Shown here one piece after another: positions 1 through 5,859 of a DNA stretch of 10,043 bases. The translations under genes and the position numbers were made by a program. Position 1 is the first letter of the stretch. Each line of letters begins with the position of its first letter. The notes under the pieces are model-generated. The model saw only the letters and a list, made by a program, of their open reading frames with translations, made no database searches and had not been told where the DNA came from. The stretch is taken from the NCBI GenBank assembly GCA_045594105.1, contig JAZNXY010000034.1, forward strand, positions 1 through 10,043, written 5' to 3'. Source of the stretch: URNF01 sp045594105 (GTDB lineage Bacteria > Bacillota > Clostridia > Oscillospirales > Acutalibacteraceae).

Positions 1-73
1 ATAATAGTTTTGGGTTGGTGGCAAGTGCATGTGTAATCTCGAGCTTTCTCTGTTTGCCGTACGGCAGGTTGCA
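1..73. repeat. Artefactual copy of 158-230 (short-insert read-through)
   Basis: These 73 bases are identical to 158-230, and the two copies are separated by exactly one sequencing adapter (74-157). The content is part of the livG coding region on the minus strand. DNBSEQ libraries are amplified by rolling circle, so a short insert is followed by adapter and then by the same insert again. The copy is therefore best read as an assembly artefact and not as a genomic duplication. Confidence 0.93.
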
Positions 74-157
74 AAGTCGGATCGTAGCCATGTCGTTCTG
101 TGAGCCAAGGAGTTGCAACCTAGAGTTGTCTTCCTAAGACCGCTTGGCCTCCGACTT
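74..157. other. DNBSEQ (MGI/BGI) sequencing adapter with index
   Basis: The block has three parts that I recognise from memory. Positions 74-115 (42 bases, starting AAGTCGGATCGTAGCC) match the MGI read-2 adapter. Positions 116-125 are a 10-base index (CAACCTAGAG). Positions 126-157 (32 bases, ending TTGGCCTCCGACTT) are the reverse complement of the MGI read-1 adapter. This is synthetic sequence and not part of the organism. It supplies two of the three bases of a false stop codon (156-158) for livG on the minus strand. Confidence 0.97.
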
Positions 158-689
158 ATAATAGTTTTGGGTTGGTGGCAAGTGCATGTGTAATCTCGAG
201 CTTTCTCTGTTTGCCGTACGGCAGGTTGCAAGCAAGGTTATTTCTCTCTTCTTCCAGGTCGAAGATACGCAGGATTTCTTTTGCACGGTCACGCATTTTC
301 TTTTCACTGCGGAAATGACCCGGCAGACGGAACATGCTGACAAATGGATTGCATTTGAATTCGGGCTGGTTGTGCAGACCGACAAGCACGTTACGGATAA
401 CACTCATGTTGTTGAAAAGGCGGATATTCTGGAAGGTACGTGCAATACCCTTATGGTTGATGGTTTCCTGTGTTTTTCCCGTCAGGTTTTCGCCGTCGAG
501 AAAGAACTTGCCCGTAGTAGGTGCATACACGCCTGTGAGCATATTGAAAACGGTAGTTTTACCGGCACCGTTAGGACCGACAAGACCGTACAACTGCTTT
601 TTGCGGATTTCAAGATTCAAATCCTGTACTGCGTGCAGACCGCCGAAGGAGATACCGAGGTTTTCGGTTTTCAAAATAATATCGGACAT
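158..689 (-). CDS. livG: Branched-chain amino acid ABC transporter ATP-binding protein LivG (partial, 3' end missing)
   Basis: Cytoplasmic ATPase that powers branched-chain amino acid import with LivF, LivH and LivM. The 177 visible residues show the A-loop region, Walker A GPNGAGKT (38-45), the Q-loop in GIARTFQN (Gln87) and the LivG-type signature NLPYGKQRKLEI (155-166), where LPYG replaces the classical LSGGQ. Walker B, the D-loop and the switch His should follow at once but lie past the contig end; a full LivG is about 250 residues. The apparent TAA at 156-158 uses two adapter bases and is false. The ATG at 689 has AAAGGAGG (699-706) 9 bases upstream, inside the end of livM, and a single base separates the two genes. 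An upstream extension of the frame into livM is rejected because of this site. livF probably follows outside the window. Confidence 0.95.
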
Positions 690-690
690 A

Positions 691-1809
691 TTACTTCTCC
701 TCCTTTCCCGGCTTGACAGGTGCTGACGCATTGGGAGTCATATCGAGGGACAGCAATTCGTCCATCTGGATTTTGGTGGTAATGCGATCCCATTTTGCGT
801 CGTCATCCTTGATTTTATCGGGTTTGCTTTTGAATAATTTGGAAAAGTCGAGCTTTTCTTTGAGGGGACGGAACATAGGTGCATTGTTGAACAGCACCGC
901 CAAGATAAGAATAATAGCATAAATGAGCAGCTTCAGTGCCGCAAGGTCACCGGACAACTCGTTCTGTAATACGAAATTGACATAGGTGATAAGAACAGCA
1001 GCGATAATAGAACCGCTGATATTACCCATACCACCGAGCACAACCATAACCAAAATCTCAATCGAATAGTTGTACGAGAAGAAGGAATAGAGCACAGGGG
1101 TGTTGAGGTGACCATACAGAACGCCTGCGATGCCCGCACAGAAGGCGGCAAGTACGAACACGAACAGTTTGTAGAAGGTTACGTTAATGCCCATCGCTTT
1201 TGCGGCGATTTCGTTATCACGGATAGCGGTAATGGCACGGCCGTGTTTGCTGCGGATGAGATTCTGCAGTATTACCAGCACCAAAAGCACCATAACAAAG
1301 GCAACGATAAACAAGTGCTTTGCTTTGAAGGTGACGGTGTTAAGACCGAGAGCACCGCCGAAATACGGCAGGTTTTTGAAAATGTTACGCACAATCTCAC
1401 CGAAAGCCAACGTCGCAATGGCGAGATAGTCACCTTTCAAACGTAAAGCGGGCAAACCGATGATGAAGCCGAAGATGGCGGCAACCACACCGCCGACCAG
1501 CATTGAAATGATAAGCACCAACAACGGGCTGTCGATAACGGTGTGGAGGAAGGTTGCAAGGAAGCAACCGATATACGCACCGACACACATAAAACCGGCA
1601 TGACCGAGACTGAGTTCTCCGAGAAAACCTACGACAAGGTTCAAGGAAACAGCCAGAATAATGCTGTAGGCGATACGGGTTAACAGGGAGATGATAGCAC
1701 GGGGCAGCATACCTGCGCTGCTTAATGCGACCATTACAACGAGAGCAACCGCAACAGCGATCACATTGATGTGATGCTTGATATTAAAAGAACTTTTTTT
1801 CTTTTCCAT
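691..1809 (-). CDS. livM: Branched-chain amino acid ABC transporter permease LivM
   Basis: Integral membrane permease that pairs with LivH to form the translocation path for leucine, isoleucine and valine. The 372-residue protein is mostly hydrophobic, with about eight to ten membrane segments. It carries family motifs LSLGHAGF (67-73 region), GLPALRLKGDYLAIAT (118-133) and the cytoplasmic EAA-like coupling loop around IRDNEIAAKAMGIN (196-209), which docks on LivG/LivF. After the last membrane helix (about 310) there is a charged tail of about 60 residues that appears soluble and is not part of the core fold. The ATG at 1809 is preceded by AGAAGG 11 bases upstream, and the stop of livH lies 6 bases upstream, so the genes are tightly co-transcribed and probably translationally linked. 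The assignment is by family motifs and operon position; substrate preference within the family is inferred. Confidence 0.95.
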   Translation of the reverse strand: MEKKKSSFNIKHHINVIAVAVALVVMVALSSAGMLPRAIISLLTRIAYSIILAVSLNLVVGFLGELSLGHAGFMCVGAYIGCFLATFLHTVIDSPLLVLIISMLVGGVVAAIFGFIIGLPALRLKGDYLAIATLAFGEIVRNIFKNLPYFGGALGLNTVTFKAKHLFIVAFVMVLLVLVILQNLIRSKHGRAITAIRDNEIAAKAMGINVTFYKLFVFVLAAFCAGIAGVLYGHLNTPVLYSFFSYNYSIEILVMVVLGGMGNISGSIIAAVLITYVNFVLQNELSGDLAALKLLIYAIILILAVLFNNAPMFRPLKEKLDFSKLFKSKPDKIKDDDAKWDRITTKIQMDELLSLDMTPNASAPVKPGKEEK

Positions 1810-1815
1810 TTCTCA

Positions 1816-2715
1816 TCACACCTTCTCTCTTCTGCGTTTGCCGAGCAAGCCGATGGGCTTGACCAACAAAATCACGATAAGCAAGCTAAACTCAATAGCG
1901 GTGGTATACGGGCTGAGTACAGGAATACTTGCGCAGATTTTTTCTACCAAGCCGAGCAATATGCCACCGATCATTGCACCGGGGATAGAGCCGATGCCGC
2001 CGATAACGGCTGAGGCAAATGCTTTGATACCGGGCATAGCACCTAAAGTGGGGCTGACCGAGGGGATTTGGATGAGGTAGAAGAAGCTTGCGCAAGCAGC
2101 AAGTGCGGAACCGATGGCAAAGGTGATCATAATGATGCGGTTAACGTTAACGCCCATCAACTGTGCAGCACCTTTATCTTCGGAAACAGCAAGCATAGCA
2201 CGACCCGTACGGGTAGTCTTTACAAAAACAGTCAGTGCAACCATAATCAGCGCACCTACAACGAGGGTGATAATGGTGTTGACACCTACCTGGAATTTTC
2301 CAAATAAAGTAATGGTACCGAAAGACGGAAGGGTAATCGGTCTGGATTTAGAACCGAAAATCAACTGCGCTACACCTTGCAGGAAGTAGCTGACACCGAT
2401 AGCGGTTATCAGAACGGCAAGGGGAGAAGCGGTACGCAGCGGTTTATAAGCGAGCTTTTCTACGATGACGCCTGTTAAAGAACACAGGACGATAGCCAGA
2501 AGCACAGCGACTGCAATAGCGAGGACGGGGTTAGCAATGAGACCTACCGTCACCAAGATAACGTAGGCACCGACCATAATAATGTCGCCGTGTGCGAAGT
2601 TCAGCATCTTAGCGATGCCGTACACCATAGTGTAGCCGAGTGCGATCAGTGCGTAGATAGCACCGAGACTTAAACCGTCTAAAACTACACTTATTATTTG
2701 TAAAATTGTACTCAT
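1816..2715 (-). CDS. livH: Branched-chain amino acid ABC transporter permease LivH
   Basis: Integral membrane permease of 299 residues, the partner of LivM in branched-chain amino acid import. Motifs visible are the N-terminal GLSLGAIYALIALGYTMVYG (14-33) followed by LNFAHGD (38-44), the EAA-like loop AVSEDKGAAQLMGVN (176-190), and GGIGSIPGAMIGG (239-251), all typical of LivH. Eight or so hydrophobic helices span the chain, which ends in a basic KRRREKV tail. I chose the ATG at 2715 because AAGGAG (2724-2729) lies 8 bases upstream. A GTG at 2724 in frame overlaps that site and is too close to it to be used. The gene starts 116 bases after livJ, behind a hairpin that may limit read-through, and runs into livM with a 6-base gap. 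Confidence 0.95.
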   Translation of the reverse strand: MSTILQIISVVLDGLSLGAIYALIALGYTMVYGIAKMLNFAHGDIIMVGAYVILVTVGLIANPVLAIAVAVLLAIVLCSLTGVIVEKLAYKPLRTASPLAVLITAIGVSYFLQGVAQLIFGSKSRPITLPSFGTITLFGKFQVGVNTIITLVVGALIMVALTVFVKTTRTGRAMLAVSEDKGAAQLMGVNVNRIIMITFAIGSALAACASFFYLIQIPSVSPTLGAMPGIKAFASAVIGGIGSIPGAMIGGILLGLVEKICASIPVLSPYTTAIEFSLLIVILLVKPIGLLGKRRREKV

Positions 2716-2770
2716 TAGTGGCACTCCTTACGAGCGGTATTTCAAGGGTTATGTACACAAACAACAAGGG

Positions 2771-2816
2771 GTAAAAAGACAAATAGTCTGACAGGGAGGG
2801 ATGCTCCCTGTCAGAC
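2771..2816 (-). terminator. Hairpin between livJ and livH, probable partial terminator
   Basis: A perfect 13-bp inverted repeat (2786-2798 with 2804-2816, loop of 5 bases) lies just after the livJ stop. On the transcribed strand the stem is followed by an interrupted U-run, TATTTGTCTTTTT (2785 down to 2773). There is no promoter-like sequence between it and livH, so livHMG must rely on read-through. This fits the common pattern in which the binding protein is made in excess over the permeases. The U-run is imperfect, so incomplete termination is likely. Confidence 0.8.
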
Positions 2817-2831
2817 CACAGAAACAAACGC

Positions 2832-3947
2832 TTAGTTTACAGCAACAATCTGCGGCACCTTGGTGCAAGCACCGGTAGCGTCCCAGGACATCTCACCGGT
2901 AGCGCCGTCCAGTTTGAAGGAGTCGGCGGTGATCGCTTTTTTCACAGCTTCGCACAGCTCGCTTGCTTCGATGGAAGCATCGTCGATGTTAGCAGCTTTC
3001 ATCGCTTCATAGATAGCGTAGATAGCATCATAACCGTCAGCAGCGAACTGGTCGGGAGTTTCGTTGTATTTCGCTTTGTAAGCGTCAACGAAGTGCTTCG
3101 GTACAGCAGCGGTGCTGTTTACGTCGAAGGGGGTGATGTAGGAGATTTTGTTGGTAACGGTATCGTCAATCTGATCAGCAACGCCGTCAAGACCGTCACA
3201 ACCGAACAAGAATGCTTTGCAGCCCTTAGCTACACAGGTTTTGGCAATGAGGCCTGCTTCGGTGTAGTAGATGGGCAGGAAGATAACGTCGCAGTCTTTC
3301 AGAGCTTCAACATGGGTGGAGAAGTCTTTCTTGTTTTCTGCGTCAAACTCTTTAACTTTGAAAGCAACTTTCTTTGCGTCCATTTCTGCTTTGAAAGCAT
3401 CGTAGATACCTTTGGAGTAAGCATCGCTGTTGTCATAGATAACGCCGATGTTTTTGTATTCGGCAATCAGCTTTTCAGCAGCGAGAGTACCCTGGTCGGG
3501 GTCGCCGAAGCAAACGCGGAAAGCATTTGCACGGTTTTCGATCACGTTAGCCGCAGAAGCGGAAGGAGTGATGAAGAACAGGTTGTCAGCAACCGATTTG
3601 GAAGCGAAGGATTCGCAGGAACCGGAAGTAACGGAACCGATGGAAATCTGCATGCCGGCATCCATCAAAGCGTCGTAGCCGGTAGCTGCATCTTCAGCGG
3701 TAGCTTTGTCGTCCTTCATTTCGAACTTGAAGGTGATGTCATTCAGACCGCCTTTAGCGTTGATTTCTTCGATGGCGAGCGTCGCACCGTTGTTAACGGA
3801 GGTGCCGTAGGAAGAAGCATCGCCGGTCAAGGGGCCGGTAGCGCCGATAAAGAACTGTTCGGCTTTCTTTTCGCCACAACCCACGAAACAGGTCGCAAGC
3901 ATGGCCACTGCCAATACGATGGCAGCGATTTTGGTCATTTTTTTCAT
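2832..3947 (-). CDS. livJ: Branched-chain amino acid ABC transporter substrate-binding lipoprotein LivJ
   Basis: Extracellular receptor that captures branched-chain amino acids and delivers them to LivHM. The 371-residue protein starts with a basic, hydrophobic signal peptide ending in a lipobox, FVGC, so Cys24 is the likely lipidated residue; Cys20 (LATC) is a less likely alternative. The mature part is a type I periplasmic-binding-protein fold (Peripla_BP_6 family): GATGPLTGDASSYG (35-48) begins the first lobe, and the ligand loops GSVTSGSC (104-111) and TPSASAANV (127-135) sit where LIV-binding proteins hold the amino acid backbone. The ATG at 3947 has AGGAG (3956-3960) 8 bases upstream. 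It is the first gene of the operon, with its own promoter at 4044-4073. Substrate is inferred from family and operon; related receptors bind amides or urea, which cannot be excluded. Confidence 0.94.
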   Translation of the reverse strand: MKKMTKIAAIVLAVAMLATCFVGCGEKKAEQFFIGATGPLTGDASSYGTSVNNGATLAIEEINAKGGLNDITFKFEMKDDKATAEDAATGYDALMDAGMQISIGSVTSGSCESFASKSVADNLFFITPSASAANVIENRANAFRVCFGDPDQGTLAAEKLIAEYKNIGVIYDNSDAYSKGIYDAFKAEMDAKKVAFKVKEFDAENKKDFSTHVEALKDCDVIFLPIYYTEAGLIAKTCVAKGCKAFLFGCDGLDGVADQIDDTVTNKISYITPFDVNSTAAVPKHFVDAYKAKYNETPDQFAADGYDAIYAIYEAMKAANIDDASIEASELCEAVKKAITADSFKLDGATGEMSWDATGACTKVPQIVAVN

Positions 3948-3982
3948 TGCAAACTCTCCTTTTAGGAAAAATTATTTTGCGA

Positions 3983-4005
3983 CTTTACACTGTTAAAATG
4001 TAAAG
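3983..4005 (-). promoter_or_regulatory. Second leader hairpin upstream of livJ
   Basis: CTTTACA (3983-3989) and TGTAAAG (3999-4005) form a 7-bp inverted repeat with a 9-base AT-rich loop in the livJ leader. Its outer two bases overlap the foot of the larger hairpin at 4004-4040, so the two structures cannot both be complete. No continuous U-run follows, so a plain terminator is unlikely. It could be a weak RNA switch element or a protein-binding dyad; the function is unknown. Confidence 0.4.
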
Positions 4006-4040
4006 CATACTTTTTCCATGTTTTTACGAAAAAGTATGCT
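4004..4040 (-). promoter_or_regulatory. 13-bp inverted repeat at the livJ transcription start
   Basis: AGCATACTTTTTC (4028-4040 read on the minus strand) pairs perfectly with GAAAAAGTATGCT (4004-4016), with an 11-base loop. The repeat begins about 4 bases downstream of the livJ -10 box, so it covers the expected start of transcription. As DNA it could be an operator that blocks initiation. As RNA it would form a stable 5'-end hairpin on the livJ message. The sequence shows the dyad; the role is inferred. Confidence 0.55.
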
Positions 4041-4043
4041 GCC

Positions 4044-4073
4044 ATTATAAGACAAAAAAAGGCACATTGTCAA
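4044..4073 (-). promoter_or_regulatory. SigA-type promoter for livJHMG
   Basis: On the minus strand a perfect TTGACA (4068-4073) and a perfect TATAAT (4044-4049) are separated by 18 bases that include a run of seven T. Transcription should start near 4037, giving a leader of about 90 bases before livJ. This matches the sigma-70/SigA consensus in both boxes. Confidence 0.85.
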
Positions 4074-4120
4074 TAGAAAATTGTAAGTTTTTATATAAAT
4101 ATATAATATATATACATACA

Positions 4121-4909
4121 TTATGCGTTGGTAAGGGTGATAATGGGAAGGTGTGGACGGTTTTGTATGCGTATGGGCAAGGAACTGTCGCCCAAACCAC
4201 GGCTGACAACCACAGGAAATCCGTTGATGGTATATTTGCCACTGATATACTGTGGGAAGAATCCCTGACCCGGGGAGAACAATCCTTGCTTTCCAAAGCG
4301 TACCTGTCCGCCGTGTGCATGCCCGCAAACAGCACAGATGCAGCCGCTTTTATCCGCTTTTACGGCACGTTCGGGGTAATGTATCAGTAAAACGGTAGGA
4401 AAAGGCAAGCTCTGCGGGATAGGGGTGTCAGGGTTTCCTACGCCGTAAATGTAAAGATTTTCACCTTTACAGTTGAGTGCTGTGTATTCGTCAAAAAGCA
4501 AGGGAATGTTTGCTTTTTGCAGCACCGTGCGATAGGCAGGCAATCGTTCTGCTGTCAATTCGTGGTTGCCTGCAATAGCGAAGGTCGGTGCAATTGTCGC
4601 TAACGCCTGTAAAAAAGCTGTAAGCTGGGCGGTGGGGAACGTATTGTAGCGGTTGGTGAGGTCACCGGCCAACAGAATACCGTCAATATGTCCCTGCCGC
4701 AAATCAGACAGGATTTGTGCTGTATTCGCATTGTTATCCGGTAGATGTAGGTCCGCTATAACTGCTAAACGGCAGCCAACGAGTAATTGTGGCAAGTTTG
4801 TAACCTTTACACACAACTCTTCCGTGTCGGGCTGTAATTTTCGTCTCAGTCGAAAAAACGGAGCAGTCATGCCACGGATGCCCTTCTTGATAATGGTAAG
4901 TGGATGCAT
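4121..4909 (-). CDS. Calcineurin-like metallophosphoesterase, YkuE/YaeI type
   Basis: Predicted dinuclear-metal phosphoesterase of 262 residues. All the family's metal-binding motifs are present: DLH (Asp53, His55), GDLTN (Asp83), GNHE (114-117, Asn115 and His116), His177 in LLIHYPE, and GHAHGGQ (196-202, His197 and His199). An active enzyme is therefore expected. The arrangement resembles the Bacillus YkuE and E. coli YaeI group, whose members act on phosphate esters at or near membranes, but substrate cannot be read from sequence. The N-terminal 25 residues are basic and may contact the membrane; there is no clear signal peptide. The ATG at 4909 shares one base with the TAA of the upstream dehydrogenase (TAATG), and AGGAG lies 11 bases upstream, so translation is likely coupled. 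Downstream is an AT-rich stretch with no good terminator before the livJ promoter. Confidence 0.88.
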   Translation of the reverse strand: MHPLTIIKKGIRGMTAPFFRLRRKLQPDTEELCVKVTNLPQLLVGCRLAVIADLHLPDNNANTAQILSDLRQGHIDGILLAGDLTNRYNTFPTAQLTAFLQALATIAPTFAIAGNHELTAERLPAYRTVLQKANIPLLFDEYTALNCKGENLYIYGVGNPDTPIPQSLPFPTVLLIHYPERAVKADKSGCICAVCGHAHGGQVRFGKQGLFSPGQGFFPQYISGKYTINGFPVVVSRGLGDSSLPIRIQNRPHLPIITLTNA

Positions 4910-5796
4910 TATGTGCTACACTCCTTCATTATTTTTACGGATTTTTCGGCGGTAGCGGCAACACGGCGGCATTCTTCAGATCCAAAGCCGTGTAACTGTT
5001 TCTTTTTTGGCAATCCCCATACGTCAAACAGGGAAGGACCGATCCACTCGTGGTACCCGCAAGTGGTGAAAACACCTTTGATGATGCTTAGTGCCGCTGT
5101 CGCAGGGCACATAAAGATGATTTTCATGGGATGCTTAATAATGGTAAAAATCCATTTCGGGTAATGTGCGGTAATGTTGGTAAAGGTAATCCCGGGATGT
5201 ACTACCGACAAGGAAACCTTCGTTTCCCACTTGAATAACTCATATAAGGCCAACATTAAATGGCGTTTGGCATTGCCGTATACCTTGCTTGCCGCTTTTC
5301 TTTCCGAAAAGTCAGGGTCGATGGGGTCGGTTTTGGAATATCGGTGGGCGATGCTGCCAACCGCCACAACACAACCGTTCCGCTCACGCAACACAGGCAG
5401 TAATTCCGTTGTCAGAAAGTAAGGAGAAACAAAATTGATCTGAAAAACGTTGTCATACCCTGCGGTTGTTTTGAAACGGGGAACACTGTATGCACCGGCG
5501 TTGTGTATAAGTATGTCCAAAGGCAGCTGTTTCAGCTGTTTTGCTGCGTTTTTCACGGATGTCACATCTGTCATATCCACAATAACGTGCTGAATCTCAA
5601 TGTGATGAAACTCTGCACGTAAGCTGTCTGCCAAAGCAAAAGAACGTATTTTGTTGCGGTCAAGCAGAACGAGGGAGGCACCGCATTGTGCCAACTGCCG
5701 ACAAAGGTGTTGACCGATGCCGCCTGTGGCACCCGAAACGGCAACCAGCTTGCCGTGTAAACTTTCCGTATGCTTTTGAAACCATTTTTCGTACAT
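4909..5796 (-). CDS. Short-chain dehydrogenase/reductase (SDR), retinol-dehydrogenase-like
   Basis: Predicted NAD(P)H-dependent oxidoreductase with a Rossmann fold, 295 residues from the start chosen here. Motifs seen are the nucleotide-binding SGATGGIG (21-28), Asp74 in VDMTD, HNAG (98-101, a variant of NNAG), and the catalytic set Asn121, Ser148 (VGSIAHRYS), Tyr173 and Lys177 (YGNAK). The active site is thus complete. The C-terminal third (after about 190) is longer than in a minimal 250-residue SDR and resembles the retinol-dehydrogenase-like branch, whose substrates are often lipophilic. The ATG at 5796 has AAGGG (5803-5807) 6 bases upstream; a TTG at 5829 in the same frame lies inside the glnN terminator and is rejected. 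It overlaps the phosphoesterase gene by one base. I see no strong promoter of its own. Natural substrate unknown. Confidence 0.9.
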   Translation of the reverse strand: MYEKWFQKHTESLHGKLVAVSGATGGIGQHLCRQLAQCGASLVLLDRNKIRSFALADSLRAEFHHIEIQHVIVDMTDVTSVKNAAKQLKQLPLDILIHNAGAYSVPRFKTTAGYDNVFQINFVSPYFLTTELLPVLRERNGCVVAVGSIAHRYSKTDPIDPDFSERKAASKVYGNAKRHLMLALYELFKWETKVSLSVVHPGITFTNITAHYPKWIFTIIKHPMKIIFMCPATAALSIIKGVFTTCGYHEWIGPSLFDVWGLPKKKQLHGFGSEECRRVAATAEKSVKIMKECST

Positions 5797-5814
5797 AAAA
5801 AGCCCTTCACTTGT

Positions 5815-5844
5815 AAAAAAGGCGTACAAAAGTACGCCTTTTTT
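5815..5844 (-). terminator. Bidirectional intrinsic terminator after glnN
   Basis: GGCGTAC (5821-5827) and GTACGCC (5832-5838) form a perfect 7-bp stem with an AAAA loop, extended by A6 (5815-5820) against T6 (5839-5844) to 13 bp. The T-run exists on either strand, so it can work in both directions. It lies 15 bases after the glnN stop and ends only 18 bases before the SDR start codon, so the SDR leader is built into the terminator. Confidence 0.9.
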
Positions 5845-5859
5845 GAGGTTGATGTTACA

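Noticed and set aside
1..230. A direct repeat with an 84-base spacer, suggestive of an attachment site, CRISPR unit or integron-like repeat
   Set aside because: The spacer matches the DNBSEQ adapter arms and index exactly as I know them, and the repeat is the read-through insert.
3093..3965. A 290-codon open frame on the plus strand opposite livJ
   Set aside because: It is antisense to a clear lipoprotein receptor gene, has no ribosome site or recognisable motifs, and reflects codon bias of livJ.
3958..3972. A CodY-like box, ATTTTTCCTAAAAGG on the minus strand, over the livJ ribosome site; also a half-site AATTTTC at 4076-4082 next to the -35 box
   Set aside because: CodY control of branched-chain amino acid uptake would make sense, but the first has 5 mismatches to the 15-base consensus and the second matches only one half, which is expected by chance in AT-rich leaders.
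4081..4120. An AT-only run (TATATAAATATATAATATATATA) after the phosphoesterase gene as a terminator or origin-like element
   Set aside because: There is no GC-containing stem and there are no repeated boxes; it may be an upstream AT-rich element for the livJ promoter, but the sequence does not show more.
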